DNA from: CAVQLX01 sp963811605
GTDB taxonomy: Bacteria; Desulfobacterota; Binatia; DP-6
Assembly: GCA_963811605.1 (NCBI GenBank)
Contig: CAWESA010000008.1
Coordinates: 310,001-374,000 of the forward strand
Reading direction: 5' to 3'
DNA: 64,000 bases
The notes beneath the pieces are model-generated. The model saw nothing but the letters and a program-made list of their open reading frames with translations. It was not told the DNA's origin and ran no database searches. Position 1 is the stretch's first letter; every line of letters begins with the position of its first letter. Shown here one piece after another: positions 1 through 9,406 of this stretch. The translations under genes were made by a program, and so were the position numbers.

Positions 1-11
1 CACTCGGGAGC

Positions 12-1310
12 TCAGCTTTCGAGCGCGGCGGCCAGCTGGTTGAACGCGTCGGCCATGGTGACGGGCTCGTTCGATCGGCTGGGAGGGATGCCGCCCCGGC
101 CGCTCACCGGCCTGACGTCGACGTTCGCCGCCTGCGCGCGAAGCGCGTCGACCGTGCAACGCTCGCGACCGAGGAGATCGAACGAGCGCAGCCGGAACGC
201 ACGCATCGCGTTGCCGTGCGTCACGAGGTGTACATCGTCCTCGGGGATGCCGGCGAGCGAACGCGCCAGCTGCTCGGGCGAGCTCGGCCAGGTCGAATCC
301 GAATGCGGATAGTCGCACTCCCAGGAGATGTTCTCGATGCCGATCTTGTGACGCATCTCGAGCCCGGCGGCATCATCGATGAAGCAGGTGAGCACGTGCT
401 CGCGGAAGACCTGGCTCGGCGTCTTGGCGCCGAAGTCCTGGCGCGTCCATGCGTGGTGGTGCTCGTACACGAAATCGCAGCGCTCGAGAAAGTACGGGAT
501 CCACCCGATGCCGCCTTCCGAGAGGGCGATCTTCAGATCTGCGTAGTCGCGCAGGATCCGGGAGAACACCCAGTCGGACGCCGTGCTCACGATGGAGATC
601 GGCGTCGCCACGATGCTCGCGTCGACGGGCATCTCCGGGGACGTGAGCGGCATGCCGCCCCCGGTGCCGATGTGCATGCAGAGGACGGCGCCCACGTCGC
701 AGCACGCCTCCCACAGCGGCTTCCACGTCGGGCTGTGGATGCTCGGGAGCTGATGTGTCGTCGGGTTCGCCGAGAAGGCCACCGCATGGCAGCCGAGCTT
801 CGCCACGCGCCGGACCTCGTCGGCAGAGCGCTCCGCATCCCAGAGCGGGAGCAGCGTCAGCGGGATGAAGCGGCCGGGGTAGGCACCCGCCCAGTCGTGG
901 ATGTGCCAGTCGTTGTAGGCACGTAGCACGGCCAGCGCGAGGTCCTTGTCCGTGGCGTTCACGAACAGCTTGCCATCGTAGTGGGGAAAGGACGGAAAGC
1001 ACAGGGAGGCGAGCACGCCGTTGGCGTTCATGTCGCCGACGCGGGCGTGGACGTCGTGGCAGCCAGCGCGCATCTGCGCCAAGCGCGTCGGCTCCCAGCC
1101 GTACTCTTCTGGCGGACGTCCCGCGACGGCGTTCAGCCCGACGTTCGGCACTACCTGCCCCTCGAACGTCCACATCTCGTCGCCGCGCCGGTTCTTCACC
1201 ATCCTTGGCGCCCGATCGCGCCACTGCGCGGCCAGGTGGCGGTCGAACACATCTGGCGCCTCGACCACGTGATCGTCGACGCTCACGAGGATCAGGTCTC
1301 CCGGGCTCAT
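12..1310 (-). CDS. Amidohydrolase-2 family metal-dependent hydrolase/decarboxylase
   Basis: 432 aa, the usual length of the amidohydrolase_2 (ACMSD/LigW-like) TIM-barrel family, whose members hydrolyse or decarboxylate aromatic and carboxylic substrates. Seen: the N-terminal 'SVDDHVVEAPDVF' replaces the classical HxH with the DxH form common in this family; 'CMHIGTGGG' supplies the middle metal-ligand His near residue 215; 'SEGGIGWIPYFLERCDF' and 'ECDYPHSDSTWP' give the C-terminal catalytic Asp region. It starts 94 bp after the TetR gene on the same strand, so the regulator probably precedes and controls it. The substrate cannot be told from sequence; degradation of a cyclic or aromatic compound is inference. 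Confidence 0.9.
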   Translation of the reverse strand: MSPGDLILVSVDDHVVEAPDVFDRHLAAQWRDRAPRMVKNRRGDEMWTFEGQVVPNVGLNAVAGRPPEEYGWEPTRLAQMRAGCHDVHARVGDMNANGVLASLCFPSFPHYDGKLFVNATDKDLALAVLRAYNDWHIHDWAGAYPGRFIPLTLLPLWDAERSADEVRRVAKLGCHAVAFSANPTTHQLPSIHSPTWKPLWEACCDVGAVLCMHIGTGGGMPLTSPEMPVDASIVATPISIVSTASDWVFSRILRDYADLKIALSEGGIGWIPYFLERCDFVYEHHHAWTRQDFGAKTPSQVFREHVLTCFIDDAAGLEMRHKIGIENISWECDYPHSDSTWPSSPEQLARSLAGIPEDDVHLVTHGNAMRAFRLRSFDLLGRERCTVDALRAQAANVDVRPVSGRGGIPPSRSNEPVTMADAFNQLAAALES

Positions 1311-1404
1311 CGGTCCGACTCCTTCTCGTCGTCCGGGGCGAGCGTCGAGGCGCGCCGCAGACGCGGCTGGAACGCGTGCGCATCGGAGCTCGAGCGACGG
1401 CCCG

Positions 1405-2064
1405 TCACTGCGCCCCGACCGCCCGCCAGCAGAACTCCCACAGCTCCGCTCCCGAGCGCTCCACGTCCCGCTCCTCCGCCGTGCCGAGCACGACGGCGTG
1501 GATCTGTGCGAACACGAGGTGCAGCACCAGCACCGCGAGCCGGCGCGGATCGGTCCGCCGGACGACGCGCGCCTCGATGCCCGCCGCCAGCTGGTCGGCG
1601 AGCAGCACCGTCAGGGGCTCCAGCGCGAAGCGGAGCTCGGCGGGCCGCGCCTCCGCCAGGCGCAGGTGCTCGTGACTGAGCGGCACGGTCTGCTTCAGCA
1701 GATCATCCGAGGTACCGCCCGTGAACACACCGGTCACCAGCATCCGCAGCCTCTCGACGGGGTCCGCGATGGCGGCCGTCTTGGCCGCGAGCGACGTGGC
1801 GGCGTCGCGCAGCGTCTCCTCGAAGACGGCCACCAGCAGATCGTCCTTACCGACGAAGCGCTGGTAGAAGGCACGAAGCGAGAGGCCCGTCCGCTCGCGG
1901 ACGTTCTGCACCGTGAGCCCGTCGAGGCCGGACTCGGCGACGATCTCGCGCGCCGCGGCAACGATGCGCCGGTTCTGCTCGACGGCGCGCCGGCGGGCGG
2001 AGTGGAGCATGCGCGCGGTCGAGCGCTCCTCCCAGCCGGAATATGCGGGGCTCGCCTCTGCCAT
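1405..2064 (-). CDS. TetR/AcrR-family transcriptional regulator
   Basis: 219 aa. The N-terminal helix-turn-helix is clear at residues 30-75 ('RIVAAAREIVAESGLDGLT' then 'GLSLRAFYQRFVGKDDLL'); the rest is a variable ligand-binding domain. A DNA-binding repressor is expected. It is the first gene of a probable two-gene unit with the amidohydrolase downstream. Two copies of a GAGAAC-N3-RTTCTC palindrome lie in the 160 bp upstream of the start, the arrangement expected for autoregulation. The ligand is unknown. Confidence 0.92.
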   Translation of the reverse strand: MAEASPAYSGWEERSTARMLHSARRRAVEQNRRIVAAAREIVAESGLDGLTVQNVRERTGLSLRAFYQRFVGKDDLLVAVFEETLRDAATSLAAKTAAIADPVERLRMLVTGVFTGGTSDDLLKQTVPLSHEHLRLAEARPAELRFALEPLTVLLADQLAAGIEARVVRRTDPRRLAVLVLHLVFAQIHAVVLGTAEERDVERSGAELWEFCWRAVGAQ

Positions 2065-2100
2065 CTGATGACGAGGACCCGGCCCACTAGGACAAGGGCC

Positions 2101-2115
2101 GAGAACTTGATTCTC
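2101..2115. promoter_or_regulatory. Inverted repeat, candidate TetR operator 1
   Basis: GAGAAC-TTG-ATTCTC, halves matching at 5 of 6 positions, lies 37 bp upstream of the TetR start codon. It has the same half-site and 3-bp spacer as the perfect palindrome at 2203-2219, which supports a real operator pair. Confidence 0.6.
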
Positions 2116-2142
2116 ACCAGTAGGAGACCAGAGGGACTCGTG

Positions 2143-3484
2143 TCAAGTCTCGATGATGGATGCGCGATTGCCCGCCGCACGGTATCTCTGCCAACTCAAG
2201 GTCGAGAACGAGGTTCTCGTGGTGTGCTCGACCTCTCCCACCACCTCGACGGCTACGACATCGACCGACCCACATGCTGTCTGGGGGGCGATTCCGGTGA
2301 AAGCCGGCGCTGGACGATCCCGAGTTCTACCTCGCCGATCCGCACCCGGCGTTTCGCTGGATGCGCGGGCCCACTGGAATGCCTCCGTGACGAAGGCCTC
2401 GGGGGCATCCGGCGTGCTCCTCGCGAGCGCGGGCACCGCCGGCCGATCGGGGTGGACGGGGTAGGCCACCGCCCCGAAGAGCTGGGTCTTCACGAACGTC
2501 TCGTACGACCAGTAGGCTTGACCCGGCGGCGCGGCGGGCCCCGAGCTCGCTGGTGGCCACCCCGTCCCGAAGCTGTTCTGGACGAGAAACGCGCCGCGAC
2601 CCAACGTCGGTGAGCCCACCGTGTCGTCGTAGCCCACGATGATCTGCCCGTGTCCCGAGTTCGGGATGGTCTTCTGCTCGTAGAGGACGCCGTCGACGAA
2701 CGTCGGGGCGTCGTATCCCTCGGGCACCACGCCGCTGAACGCGACGACCTGTCCATTCCACAGATACTGCTTGATGCGCTCGACCACATCCGGCGTGTTC
2801 ACGATGTTGAGGCACGCGAAGCTCCCGAGGCGGAACCGGGTGGCGTCCGGACGGACCTGATCGAGATCGATCGAGGCCAGATAGCAACAGTCGGGTTCGT
2901 AGGGCACATCGGCACGGCTCGGACCGCCGAAGGCGATCAGGCGCGCCAAGAGCAGCGAGCCGAACTGTCCGGGCGCGAGGATCGGATCGAACGCGCAGGA
3001 GGCTCCCGTGGTCGTGGTGGTGGTGCTCGTCGTGGTGGTCGTGGTGGTGGTGGTCGTCGTCGTCGTGGTCACGCAGGCGCCGCCGTCGGTACACCCCTCG
3101 ACGACGCTCTGCGGCGCACTGCCGCAGACCTCGCCGTTCCTGCACTTCCCTGCCCGCACCACCTTGCTGATGTCCGTGCCCTTCTGGGTTGGCCCGGCAG
3201 CAGATCTCGAAGCGTCCCGTCGGCCGACCGCAGAGGGAGCGCTCGATGTAGCGCTTGGTGAACGCGTTCCTGCACGCCCCGCGGAGCCCCGTGCCCCGCA
3301 GCGCCCGCCTCGCGTCCTTGACGTACTTCCGGTGCCGGGTGGCGCTGCCGCAGGGCACGGTCGCATCGACGATTTCCTCGGCCGCCGCGAAGCCCGAGGT
3401 GTCGGTACAGCGCGCGGCACCAGCCGAGGGGAGTGCGACGACGAACGCCAGGACCGCGAGAGTGCTAACGACGGTGCATCTCAC
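2143..3484 (-). CDS. Secreted Cys-rich/Thr-tract protein with papain-like C-terminal lobe (frameshifted)
   Basis: One gene split by a +1 shift near 3187. The first frame begins at 3484 with a signal peptide ('MRCTVVSTLAVLAFVVALP') and a Cys-rich domain ending around 'RFEICCRANP'; the second frame continues from 'KGTDISKVVRAGKCRNGEV' through a 21-residue Thr/Ser tract into a domain carrying the His and Asn of papain-type proteases ('SGHGQIIVGYDD', 'FLVQNSFGTGW'). The N-lobe motif with the catalytic Cys (QGxCGSCWAF in the family) is not visible, so activity is doubtful. The last ~70 residues look unlike the family and may be out-of-frame read-through. Extracytoplasmic location is inferred from the signal peptide. 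Either a sequencing indel or a broken gene. Confidence 0.65.
2203..2219. promoter_or_regulatory. Perfect palindrome, candidate TetR operator 2
   Basis: CGAGAAC-GAG-GTTCTCG, a perfect 7-3-7 palindrome about 140 bp upstream of the TetR start. It shares the GAGAAC half-site with operator 1. It falls inside the apparent C-terminal tail of the neighbouring frameshifted gene, which suggests that tail is not real coding sequence. Confidence 0.6.
3007..3069 (-). repeat. Thr/Ser codon tract (low-complexity linker)
   Basis: 21 consecutive Thr/Ser codons (14 Thr, one Ser, 6 Thr), read on the minus strand as ACC/ACG repeats. It joins the Cys-rich N-terminal domain to the papain-like domain, like the extended, probably glycosylated linkers of surface proteins. 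A similar tract ends the lipase at 59076-61244. Confidence 0.85.
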
Positions 3485-3782
3485 GGTCGACGCGTGCTGG
3501 AGGGCGGAAGGACGCAGGTGCTGACATCGTGGCGATTGTCGTCCCTGGACGATTCGACGATGTCAAGGTTTTGGGCCGCCTCGACGGATCTTGGCGGTTG
3601 CACGCCATGCTTCGCTCGAGCGGCACGGCCCGCATACCCTCGAAGAAGAGCGTCGCCGGCCGCGATGGTTGTGAGGCGGGAGGCTTCCGCGCGGGCTGGC
3701 TCAACCTGGAGATGTCCGGTACGCGAGACCGCGCAGCGCCGTAGCATGATGTGCAGCGCGAGCCGTCACAGGAGGATAGGCA
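3485..3782. other. Non-coding stretch, nothing recognised
   Basis: About 300 bp between the methyltransferase stop and the secreted protein start, both on the minus strand. It holds the promoter side of the secreted protein. The short open frames across it have no recognisable domain and no good ribosome binding site. Confidence 0.5.
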
Positions 3783-4634
3783 CTACAGATGATGCTCGCT
3801 GTGTCCCTCATTGCCCGGATCGCGGCGCATACCACGCACTGCCCACGCACGGGCGATCAGATGGATCGAGCCGTCCGCGGCGATCGGAAGGCGGGCACGA
3901 AGTCCTTCCCGGAGCGCGGTTCGGCGTTCGTCGCTCAACGATGTCGCATAGGCAGGTGCTGGGCCCTGTCCGCCGAGGAACGGTGACCAGTAGTCATTGA
4001 AGTCGCGGAACGTCGTCGGGACCTCAATCGAGCGCGTCTCGACCTGATCCAACCTCGCGGTGCGAAAGAGCTGCACCAGGGGACCTGGTTGGCATAGAGG
4101 AAAGCGCCGACCCTCATCCAGTTCGAGCGCTCTCGGGTCGAGCGCAACAGCCGCATCCCAGAAATGGCGCATGAGTTGCATCTCCCCCGCGTAGTCCCAC
4201 ACGTACGCAGCTACCGTACCGCCGACCACCGCTGCGCGCGCCATTTCGGCGACGGCTACCCCTGGCTGAGGAACGAAATTCAAGACGATTCCCGAGATGA
4301 CCACGTCGTAGCCCGCACTTGCGCACGGCAACGCGCCGGCGTCCCCGACCGCGAACCGCGCGCGACCATCGGTGACCTGCTTCCGCGCATGAGCGGCGTA
4401 GCGCTCGGACGCATCGATCCCCCACAGCTCCCGGGGCGAAGCGATGTCGAGAATCGTCTGGCTGAGGGCGCCTGTGCCGCAGCCGACGTCCAGCCAGCGG
4501 CTTCCCGCTGGTATCGCAAGCCAATCCACGCATTCCCGCGCCACTCGGCGGCTCCAGCGACCGACGTAGGAGTCGTAGGCGGCGCCACTCGCCCAAACCT
4601 CTCGGTGGCCGCTGTGATGTTCGCTCCCACCCAT
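3783..4634 (-). CDS. Class I SAM-dependent methyltransferase
   Basis: 283 aa. Motif I is plain at about residue 48 ('WLDVGCGTGALSQ'), followed by the acidic residue of motif II ('LWGIDASERY') and 'FAVGDAGALPCASAGYDVV' (motifs III/IV), a Methyltransf_11 domain. The C-terminal ~110 residues ('WSPFLGGQGPAPAYATSL') are typical of small-molecule methyltransferases. It stands alone, with decayed sequence upstream and a long gap downstream, so context gives no substrate. Confidence 0.9.
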   Translation of the reverse strand: MGGSEHHSGHREVWASGAAYDSYVGRWSRRVARECVDWLAIPAGSRWLDVGCGTGALSQTILDIASPRELWGIDASERYAAHARKQVTDGRARFAVGDAGALPCASAGYDVVISGIVLNFVPQPGVAVAEMARAAVVGGTVAAYVWDYAGEMQLMRHFWDAAVALDPRALELDEGRRFPLCQPGPLVQLFRTARLDQVETRSIEVPTTFRDFNDYWSPFLGGQGPAPAYATSLSDERRTALREGLRARLPIAADGSIHLIARAWAVRGMRRDPGNEGHSEHHL

Positions 4635-5056
4635 CGTGACCTCTCGCCGCGACTACGCCAGACGGCCTCGACGCGTGCCAGGCCTCGCGCAGGCGTCATG
4701 CCCCGCCAGCCGCGGATGCGCCGAAGCGTTGCTCGGCCGCGTCAGGAAGCGTTCGACCCGTCGACGAAGGAGCCGCTCGGCGACGGGACAGCATAGGAAC
4801 GCGCTACCCATAGTCCCTAGCTCCTCCGCCGATCAAGTACGATCGACTCCTCTCGCCGGCCGTAGCTCTCGCTCCGGGACGGGCGCATCGTCGCCCTCGT
4901 CAACCCCTCGGTAGCCGTCCCCCCTTCACCATTGGCGAGCGACGGGGCGATCGCGGCGTTGAGCTTCTCCCAGAGCGGCACGCGAGATGTCGTCAAAAGG
5001 TGCGGATCGGCGCGCGGCTCCAGCATATGGCACCTGCTCGCTCCCGGACGCGCCAG
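4635..5056. other. Non-coding stretch upstream of a TPR remnant
   Basis: About 420 bp without a convincing gene. Open frames on both strands lack recognisable domains. It probably holds decayed sequence of the regulator whose TPR part survives just downstream, but I cannot align it. Confidence 0.4.
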
Positions 5057-5246
5057 GTCGAGGCCTTCCCGATTGCGGACACGCTGCCCGGTTCCACCCA
5101 GGACGCGTGCGACCTTCTCGCGGCTCACTTCGTCGCCGGGGCCGCGTTGATGTATCAGGGCGGCTTCTCGCGGGCTCTGAAGCACTTCGAGGAGACAATC
5201 AGGCTCCTACGATCCCGGCGCGCATGTGGTGCCGCCGCGCATGAGT
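5057..5246 (+). pseudogene. Remnant of a TPR-containing ATPase/transcriptional regulator
   Basis: The frame from about 5057 reads 'DLLAAHFVAGAALMYQGG' then 'ALKHFEETIRL', a typical TPR pair of the large winged-helix/AAA/TPR or adenylate-cyclase-like regulators. After 'TIRL' one extra base (near 5206) must be skipped to continue with 'YDPGAHVVPPRMS', the usual 'LYDP' continuation of these repeats; the intact-frame neighbour at 8520 has 'EPLYDPAEDR' at the same place. The sequence stops at the end of the FGE-like gene. No upstream ATPase domain remains. I call it a decayed fragment; the match is by eye. Confidence 0.55.
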
Positions 5247-6071
5247 CTAGCGAGCGCAGCGGAACCCGATGGTGATGTTCACGCCCGACGGCGGGTTGCT
5301 GGCGAGGATCGCGAGCGGGCCGGCAAGCGCCCCGCTGACGTAGTTGCCGCCGCGTAGCAGCGCACCGGGCTCCCCTGTCCCGGCTGCGCCGGCGAGGCAC
5401 TGGTCGTCACCGGTCGGGCTCACGCCGGCACCCCAGGTTGCGCACGCCGTCGCCCGCGGCACCCAGTCTGCCACCCACTCGTAGAGGTTCCCCACCATGT
5501 CGAACGCCCCCCGCGCCGACACGCAGGCCGCGCGGGAGCCGGTGGCGACCGCCTTGAACGCGCTCGCCGTGTTGCAGTCGGTCGTGCCGTCGTCCCCGCC
5601 CGGGTCCGGCGTTCCTGCCACCGCCGCCTGCCACTCCGCGTTCGACGGCAGCCGCTTGCCTGCGTTCTCGCACGCCGCCTGCGCCTGGAACCAGGTGATG
5701 TTTGCCGATGGCTTCACGGCCGGCACGCTCACCGCGTAGACGTCGTTGGCGCAGTTCTGCCCGCTGTCCGCGCACGGCGCGTAGTCGTCGGCGTTGCCGA
5801 CGCCGAGCTGCTTCGCGCCCACCGCCGCCAGCAGCGACACCGTCGCCTTGCCCTGCTGGATCTTCTTCACCAGGGCCCGGTTCACGCCCAGCGGGTCCGT
5901 CACCCGCCACACGCTCGCCTCGTACTTGTCCATGCACCCCGCGCCCGCCACCACCGCGTCCGGCGGGCACTTCCCGACCGGTCCTGCGGGCGGGCTGGCG
6001 GCCCCCGCCGCGCCCGCCAGCAGCACCACCGCTGCCGCTACCGTGATCCCGAGCGATACCCGTCCCATCAT
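5247..6071 (-). CDS. Secreted FGE/sulfatase-modifying-factor-fold protein, non-catalytic
   Basis: 274 aa with a signal peptide (residues 1-25, 'VAAAVVLLAGAAGAASPP'). The body is an FGE-sulfatase (SUMF1) fold: 'CMDKYEASVW', 'ITWFQAQAACENAGKRLPSN', 'GNLYEWVADW', 'LLRGGNYVSG' and the usual terminal 'IGFRCAR'. The pair of catalytic cysteines of true formylglycine enzymes, which follows the RGGS/RGGN motif, is absent ('GGNYVSGALAGPLAIL'), so a binding or structural role is more likely than oxidation of sulfatase cysteines. Its ATG overlaps the stop of the 77-aa gene by 4 bp (ATGA), so the two are translationally coupled. Confidence 0.87.
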   Translation of the reverse strand: MMGRVSLGITVAAAVVLLAGAAGAASPPAGPVGKCPPDAVVAGAGCMDKYEASVWRVTDPLGVNRALVKKIQQGKATVSLLAAVGAKQLGVGNADDYAPCADSGQNCANDVYAVSVPAVKPSANITWFQAQAACENAGKRLPSNAEWQAAVAGTPDPGGDDGTTDCNTASAFKAVATGSRAACVSARGAFDMVGNLYEWVADWVPRATACATWGAGVSPTGDDQCLAGAAGTGEPGALLRGGNYVSGALAGPLAILASNPPSGVNITIGFRCAR

Positions 6072-6301
6072 CGTTCTCCCTTCGCGCGTTTGCGCAGTTG
6101 GTCCACCAGGAAGCCGACCAGCTCCTTCAGCGAGCGGAAGCGGATGGCCTCGCCGGAGGCGACCAGCTCGACCCGTCCGCGGAGGCGGCTTCGCGCGCCC
6201 TCGACGGGGTCGAACTGGATCACGAACGCCCGGTCGGTCTGTCTGCTTCCTGCGCCGCCCTGCAGCGGCCGCTGGTCGTTCCGGCTGGATTGCACGCTCA
6301 T
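6068..6301 (-). CDS. Small conserved protein coupled to the FGE-like gene
   Basis: 77 aa. No named domain recognised. The core 'FVIQFDPVEGARSRLRGRVE' followed by 'GEAIRFRSLKELVGFLVDQL' looks like a small alpha/beta fold: a strand, a 'GRVEhv.SGea..F.s..eL..f' segment and an amphipathic helix. It is first in a two-gene unit, overlaps the FGE-like gene by 4 bp and is divergent from the regulator at 6383, with three TTAGA repeats in between. A partner or regulatory role is inference. Confidence 0.7.
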   Translation of the reverse strand: MSVQSSRNDQRPLQGGAGSRQTDRAFVIQFDPVEGARSRLRGRVELVASGEAIRFRSLKELVGFLVDQLRKRAKGER

Positions 6302-6338
6302 TGGTTGCGTGGGATAGCGCCGAGTGCTCGGGCAGTCC

Positions 6339-6366
6339 TTAGAGTCCGGTTAGAGAGCGGTTAGAA
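6339..6366. promoter_or_regulatory. Three 11-bp-spaced TTAGA direct repeats (candidate operator)
   Basis: TTAGAG at 6339, TTAGAG at 6350 and TTAGAA at 6361, each unit separated by 5 bp, so the period is exactly 11 bp. OmpR/PhoB-type winged-helix domains bind tandem 11-bp direct repeats, and the adjacent regulator begins with such a domain. The array lies in the 81-bp divergent gap between the 77-aa/FGE-like unit and the regulator. Confidence 0.65.
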
Positions 6367-6382
6367 GGTAGACAGCCAGACC

Positions 6383-9300
6383 ATGCTCCACTTCGACCGC
6401 TTCCGGTTCGACGGCGCCAACCAGCGCCTCGAGGAGCCGGCCGGGGCGATCCGCCTCAACCCCAAGGCATTCGAGGTCTTGCGGGTGCTGATCGAGCGCC
6501 CCGGCCAGCTCGTCTTGAAGAACCAGCTCCTCGACCGAGGTCTGGCCCGATACCCACGTGGCCGACGGGGTCCTGAAGGTCTGCATGGCCGAGATCCGCA
6601 AGGCCCTGGGCGACTCGGCCACCGCACCCCGCTTCGTCGAGACCGTTCACCGGCGCGGCTATCGGTTCGTGGCGAAGGTCATCGTGGCGGACCGGGCAGA
6701 TGCTCCGGCGGCCCTTGGTGAGCGCGACAGAGCGCCAGCGCACTCTCTACTCGCCTGGCCGCCGGGCGGACCGCCAACTGCCCAGGCCGCCGTGGGGCTC
6801 GTCGGTCGCGGCGGCGAGATCGAGCTTCTCGAGCAGCGGCTCGCGCGGGCGCTGCGCGGTGAGCGGCAGGTGGTGTTCGTCACCGGCGAAGCCGGCGCAG
6901 GCAAGACGGCGCTCATCGAGCATTTCGTCGCTGGCGCAGCGGAGCGTCACACCCTCGCCATCACGGGCAGCCAGTGCCTGGAGCAGCTCGGCGCCGCGGA
7001 AGCCTACATGCCCGTGCTGGAGGCCGTCGGGCGGCTGGTGCGCGAAGACGGACCGGCCCGGTCGCTGCTGCGCCGCTACGCCCCGACCTGGTTCGCGCAG
7101 CTCCCCTGGCTCATCGACGAGGAGGACCGCGACCGGCTCGGGCGCGATCTGCTCGGCGCCGCCCGCGAGCGCATGCTGCGCGAGATGGCGGAGTTCGTCG
7201 AGGCGCTCGGCGCCGAGATCCCGCTGGTCCTCATCCTCGAGGATATCCACTGGAGCGACCCCTCGACAGTCGATCTGCTGTCGCTCATCGCCGTGCGGCC
7301 GGAGCCGGCCCGGCTCCTCGTGCTCGCGACCTATCGCCCCGTGGATCTGATCCTCGCGCACCACCCGCTACGGGCGGTATCGCAGAGGCTGGCGGCGGGC
7401 CGCGGTTGTGGCGAGGTCGCTCTCGACGAGCTCGGGGTGGACGCCGTGGCGGAGTACCTGGGGCGCCGCTTCGCCGGCGGCCGCTTCCCGCCCGACGTGG
7501 CGCGGCTCCTCCGCGAGAGAACCGGCGGCAACCCGCTCTTCCTGGTGAACCTGGTGGATCACTTGCTCGTGCGCGGGGCGATCGTCGAGCGAGACCAGCA
7601 GTGGACGGCGAGCAAGGGGCTCCGCGGCGAGCTGGCCGCGGTGCCCGAGAGCCTGCGACGGATGATCGAACGGCAGCTCGACCGACTGGACGCGGAGGAC
7701 CGCCAGCTACTCGAGGCGGCGAGCCTGGCGGGGATCGAGTTCTCCGTCGCGGTCGCCGCCGTCGGCGCCGATCGGAGACCTGGCGGAGGTGGAGGAGCGG
7801 TGCGAGCGCCTGGCCCTCACCGGTCGGTTCCTGCGCCACGCGGGAAGCACCACGTGGCCCGACGGCACCGTCGCGGGGTGCTTCGCCTTCCGGCATCCGC
7901 TGTATCGCGAGACGCTGGCGGCGGGGGTGTCCCGGCGTCGAAGAGAGCAATTGCAGCTGCGGATCGGCGCATTGCTCGAGAAGGCGTACGGAGAGCGCTC
8001 CTCCGAGCTGGCTGCGGAGCTCGCCCTGCATTTCGAGGAGGGGAGCGACCGGGCCCGCGCCGCTCGCTATCGGCGGCTGGCGGCGGAGACCGCCGCAGGC
8101 CGCTATGCGTTCGTCGAAGCCGAGACGCACCTCGAGAAGGGAATCGCGTTGCTCGGCGGCCTGGCCCCATCGTCCGAGCGGGATCGCGAGGAGGCGCTGC
8201 TGCAGGGCGCGCTCGGAGCGGTACGCATGGCGACGCGGGGCTACACCGCGCCGGAGGTGGAGCAGGCCTATTCGCGGGCGCTGGAGCTCTCCGGGCGGGA
8301 CCTCGCAGGAGGCATCGGCCTTCCCGGAGCTCTGGGGCCTCTGGGGCTTGCACCTCAGCCGCGCCGAGCTCGACCGCGCCCTCGAGCTCGCCGAGCACGT
8401 CGGGACGATCGCGGAGGCTAGCGGCGACCGTCTCATGCGCCTCGAGGCTCACCACGCGCTCTGGATGACGCATTTCTTCCGTGGCGAGATCGCGGCGGCG
8501 CTGCACCACCTCGACGAGGGGGAGCCGCTCTACGACCCTGCCGAGGATCGCAAGTCCGCACTGGTCTATGCACACGACGCAAAGGCTGCCGCCCTGTCCG
8601 ACCGCTCGCTGCTCTTCTGGAGCTGCGGTCGCATCGACCAGGCGCTCGAGGTGAGCCGCGAGGCCGTCGAGCACGCTCGCGGCCTCGGACATCCGATGAG
8701 CCTCGCCTTCATCATGGTCAACGTGGCATGGCTGCGGCTTCTCCGTCGCGAGCCGCAGGCATGCGGCCAGCAGGCCGAGAGCGTGATCGCCTATGCCACG
8801 GAGCAGGAAGTGCCGTTCTGGATTGCCCACGCTCTCCTCCTGCGTGGCTGGGCGCTGGCCGAGCGAGGGGACCTCGAGCAAGGAATCGCCGACATCGAGC
8901 AGGGCCTCGCGTCGATGGCCGCAATGGGAACGGCCCTCGGGAGTTGCACCCACTACGCCCACCTCGCCACGGCCACGGCGCGCGCCGGCCGCTTCGCCGA
9001 GGCGCGGGAGCTGATCGAGCGATCCAATGCATTGGTCACCGCGACCGGTGAACGCTACTACGAACCCGAGATCCACCGACTCCACGCCGAGCTGGTAGTC
9101 ACCGAGGCCGGCGGCGACGACGCGGCGCCTTCCGACGCGCGCGCACGAGCGGAAGCGCTCCTCCATACGGCCATCGAGTGTGCCCACCGCCAGGGAGCGC
9201 TCACGCTGGAGCTCCGCGCCATGACATCGCTGGCTCGCGTCTGCGGGCGCGGGGCGAAGGGCCGCCAGGTGCGCGCCCGGCTGGCCGGCCTGCTCGCCTG

Positions 9301-9406
9301 CTTCACGGAGGGCTTCGACACCATCGATCTGCGGGATGCGCGCCGGCTCGGTGCGCGAGAGCCGAATTCGCCGAAATCGCCAAAGTCGGCCCGGAGCAGG
9401 TCGTGA
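6383..9406 (+). pseudogene. OmpR-type winged-helix / AAA ATPase / TPR regulator, three frameshifts
   Basis: A single ~1000-aa regulator spread over three frames. Domains in order: winged-helix DNA-binding domain ('LHFDRFRFDGANQRL', then 'VWPDTHVADGVLKVCMAEI' and 'GYRFVAKV'); AAA ATPase with Walker A 'GEAGAGKTALI' and Walker B-like 'LVLILEDIHWSD'; then TPR-like repeats to the end. Shifts: near 6540 (extra G before 'VWPD'), near 7771 (before 'IGDLAEVEERCERL') and near 8296 (before 'GTSQEASAFPELW'). Each is +1. The residues on both sides of every break match the family, so decay is recent or the breaks are consensus errors. Probably controls the divergent FGE-like unit through the TTAGA repeats. 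Confidence 0.75.

Noticed and set aside
3007..3069. Short tandem repeats resembling a CRISPR or minisatellite
   Set aside because: They are Thr codons of a linker in a gene; there are no spacers, no cas genes.
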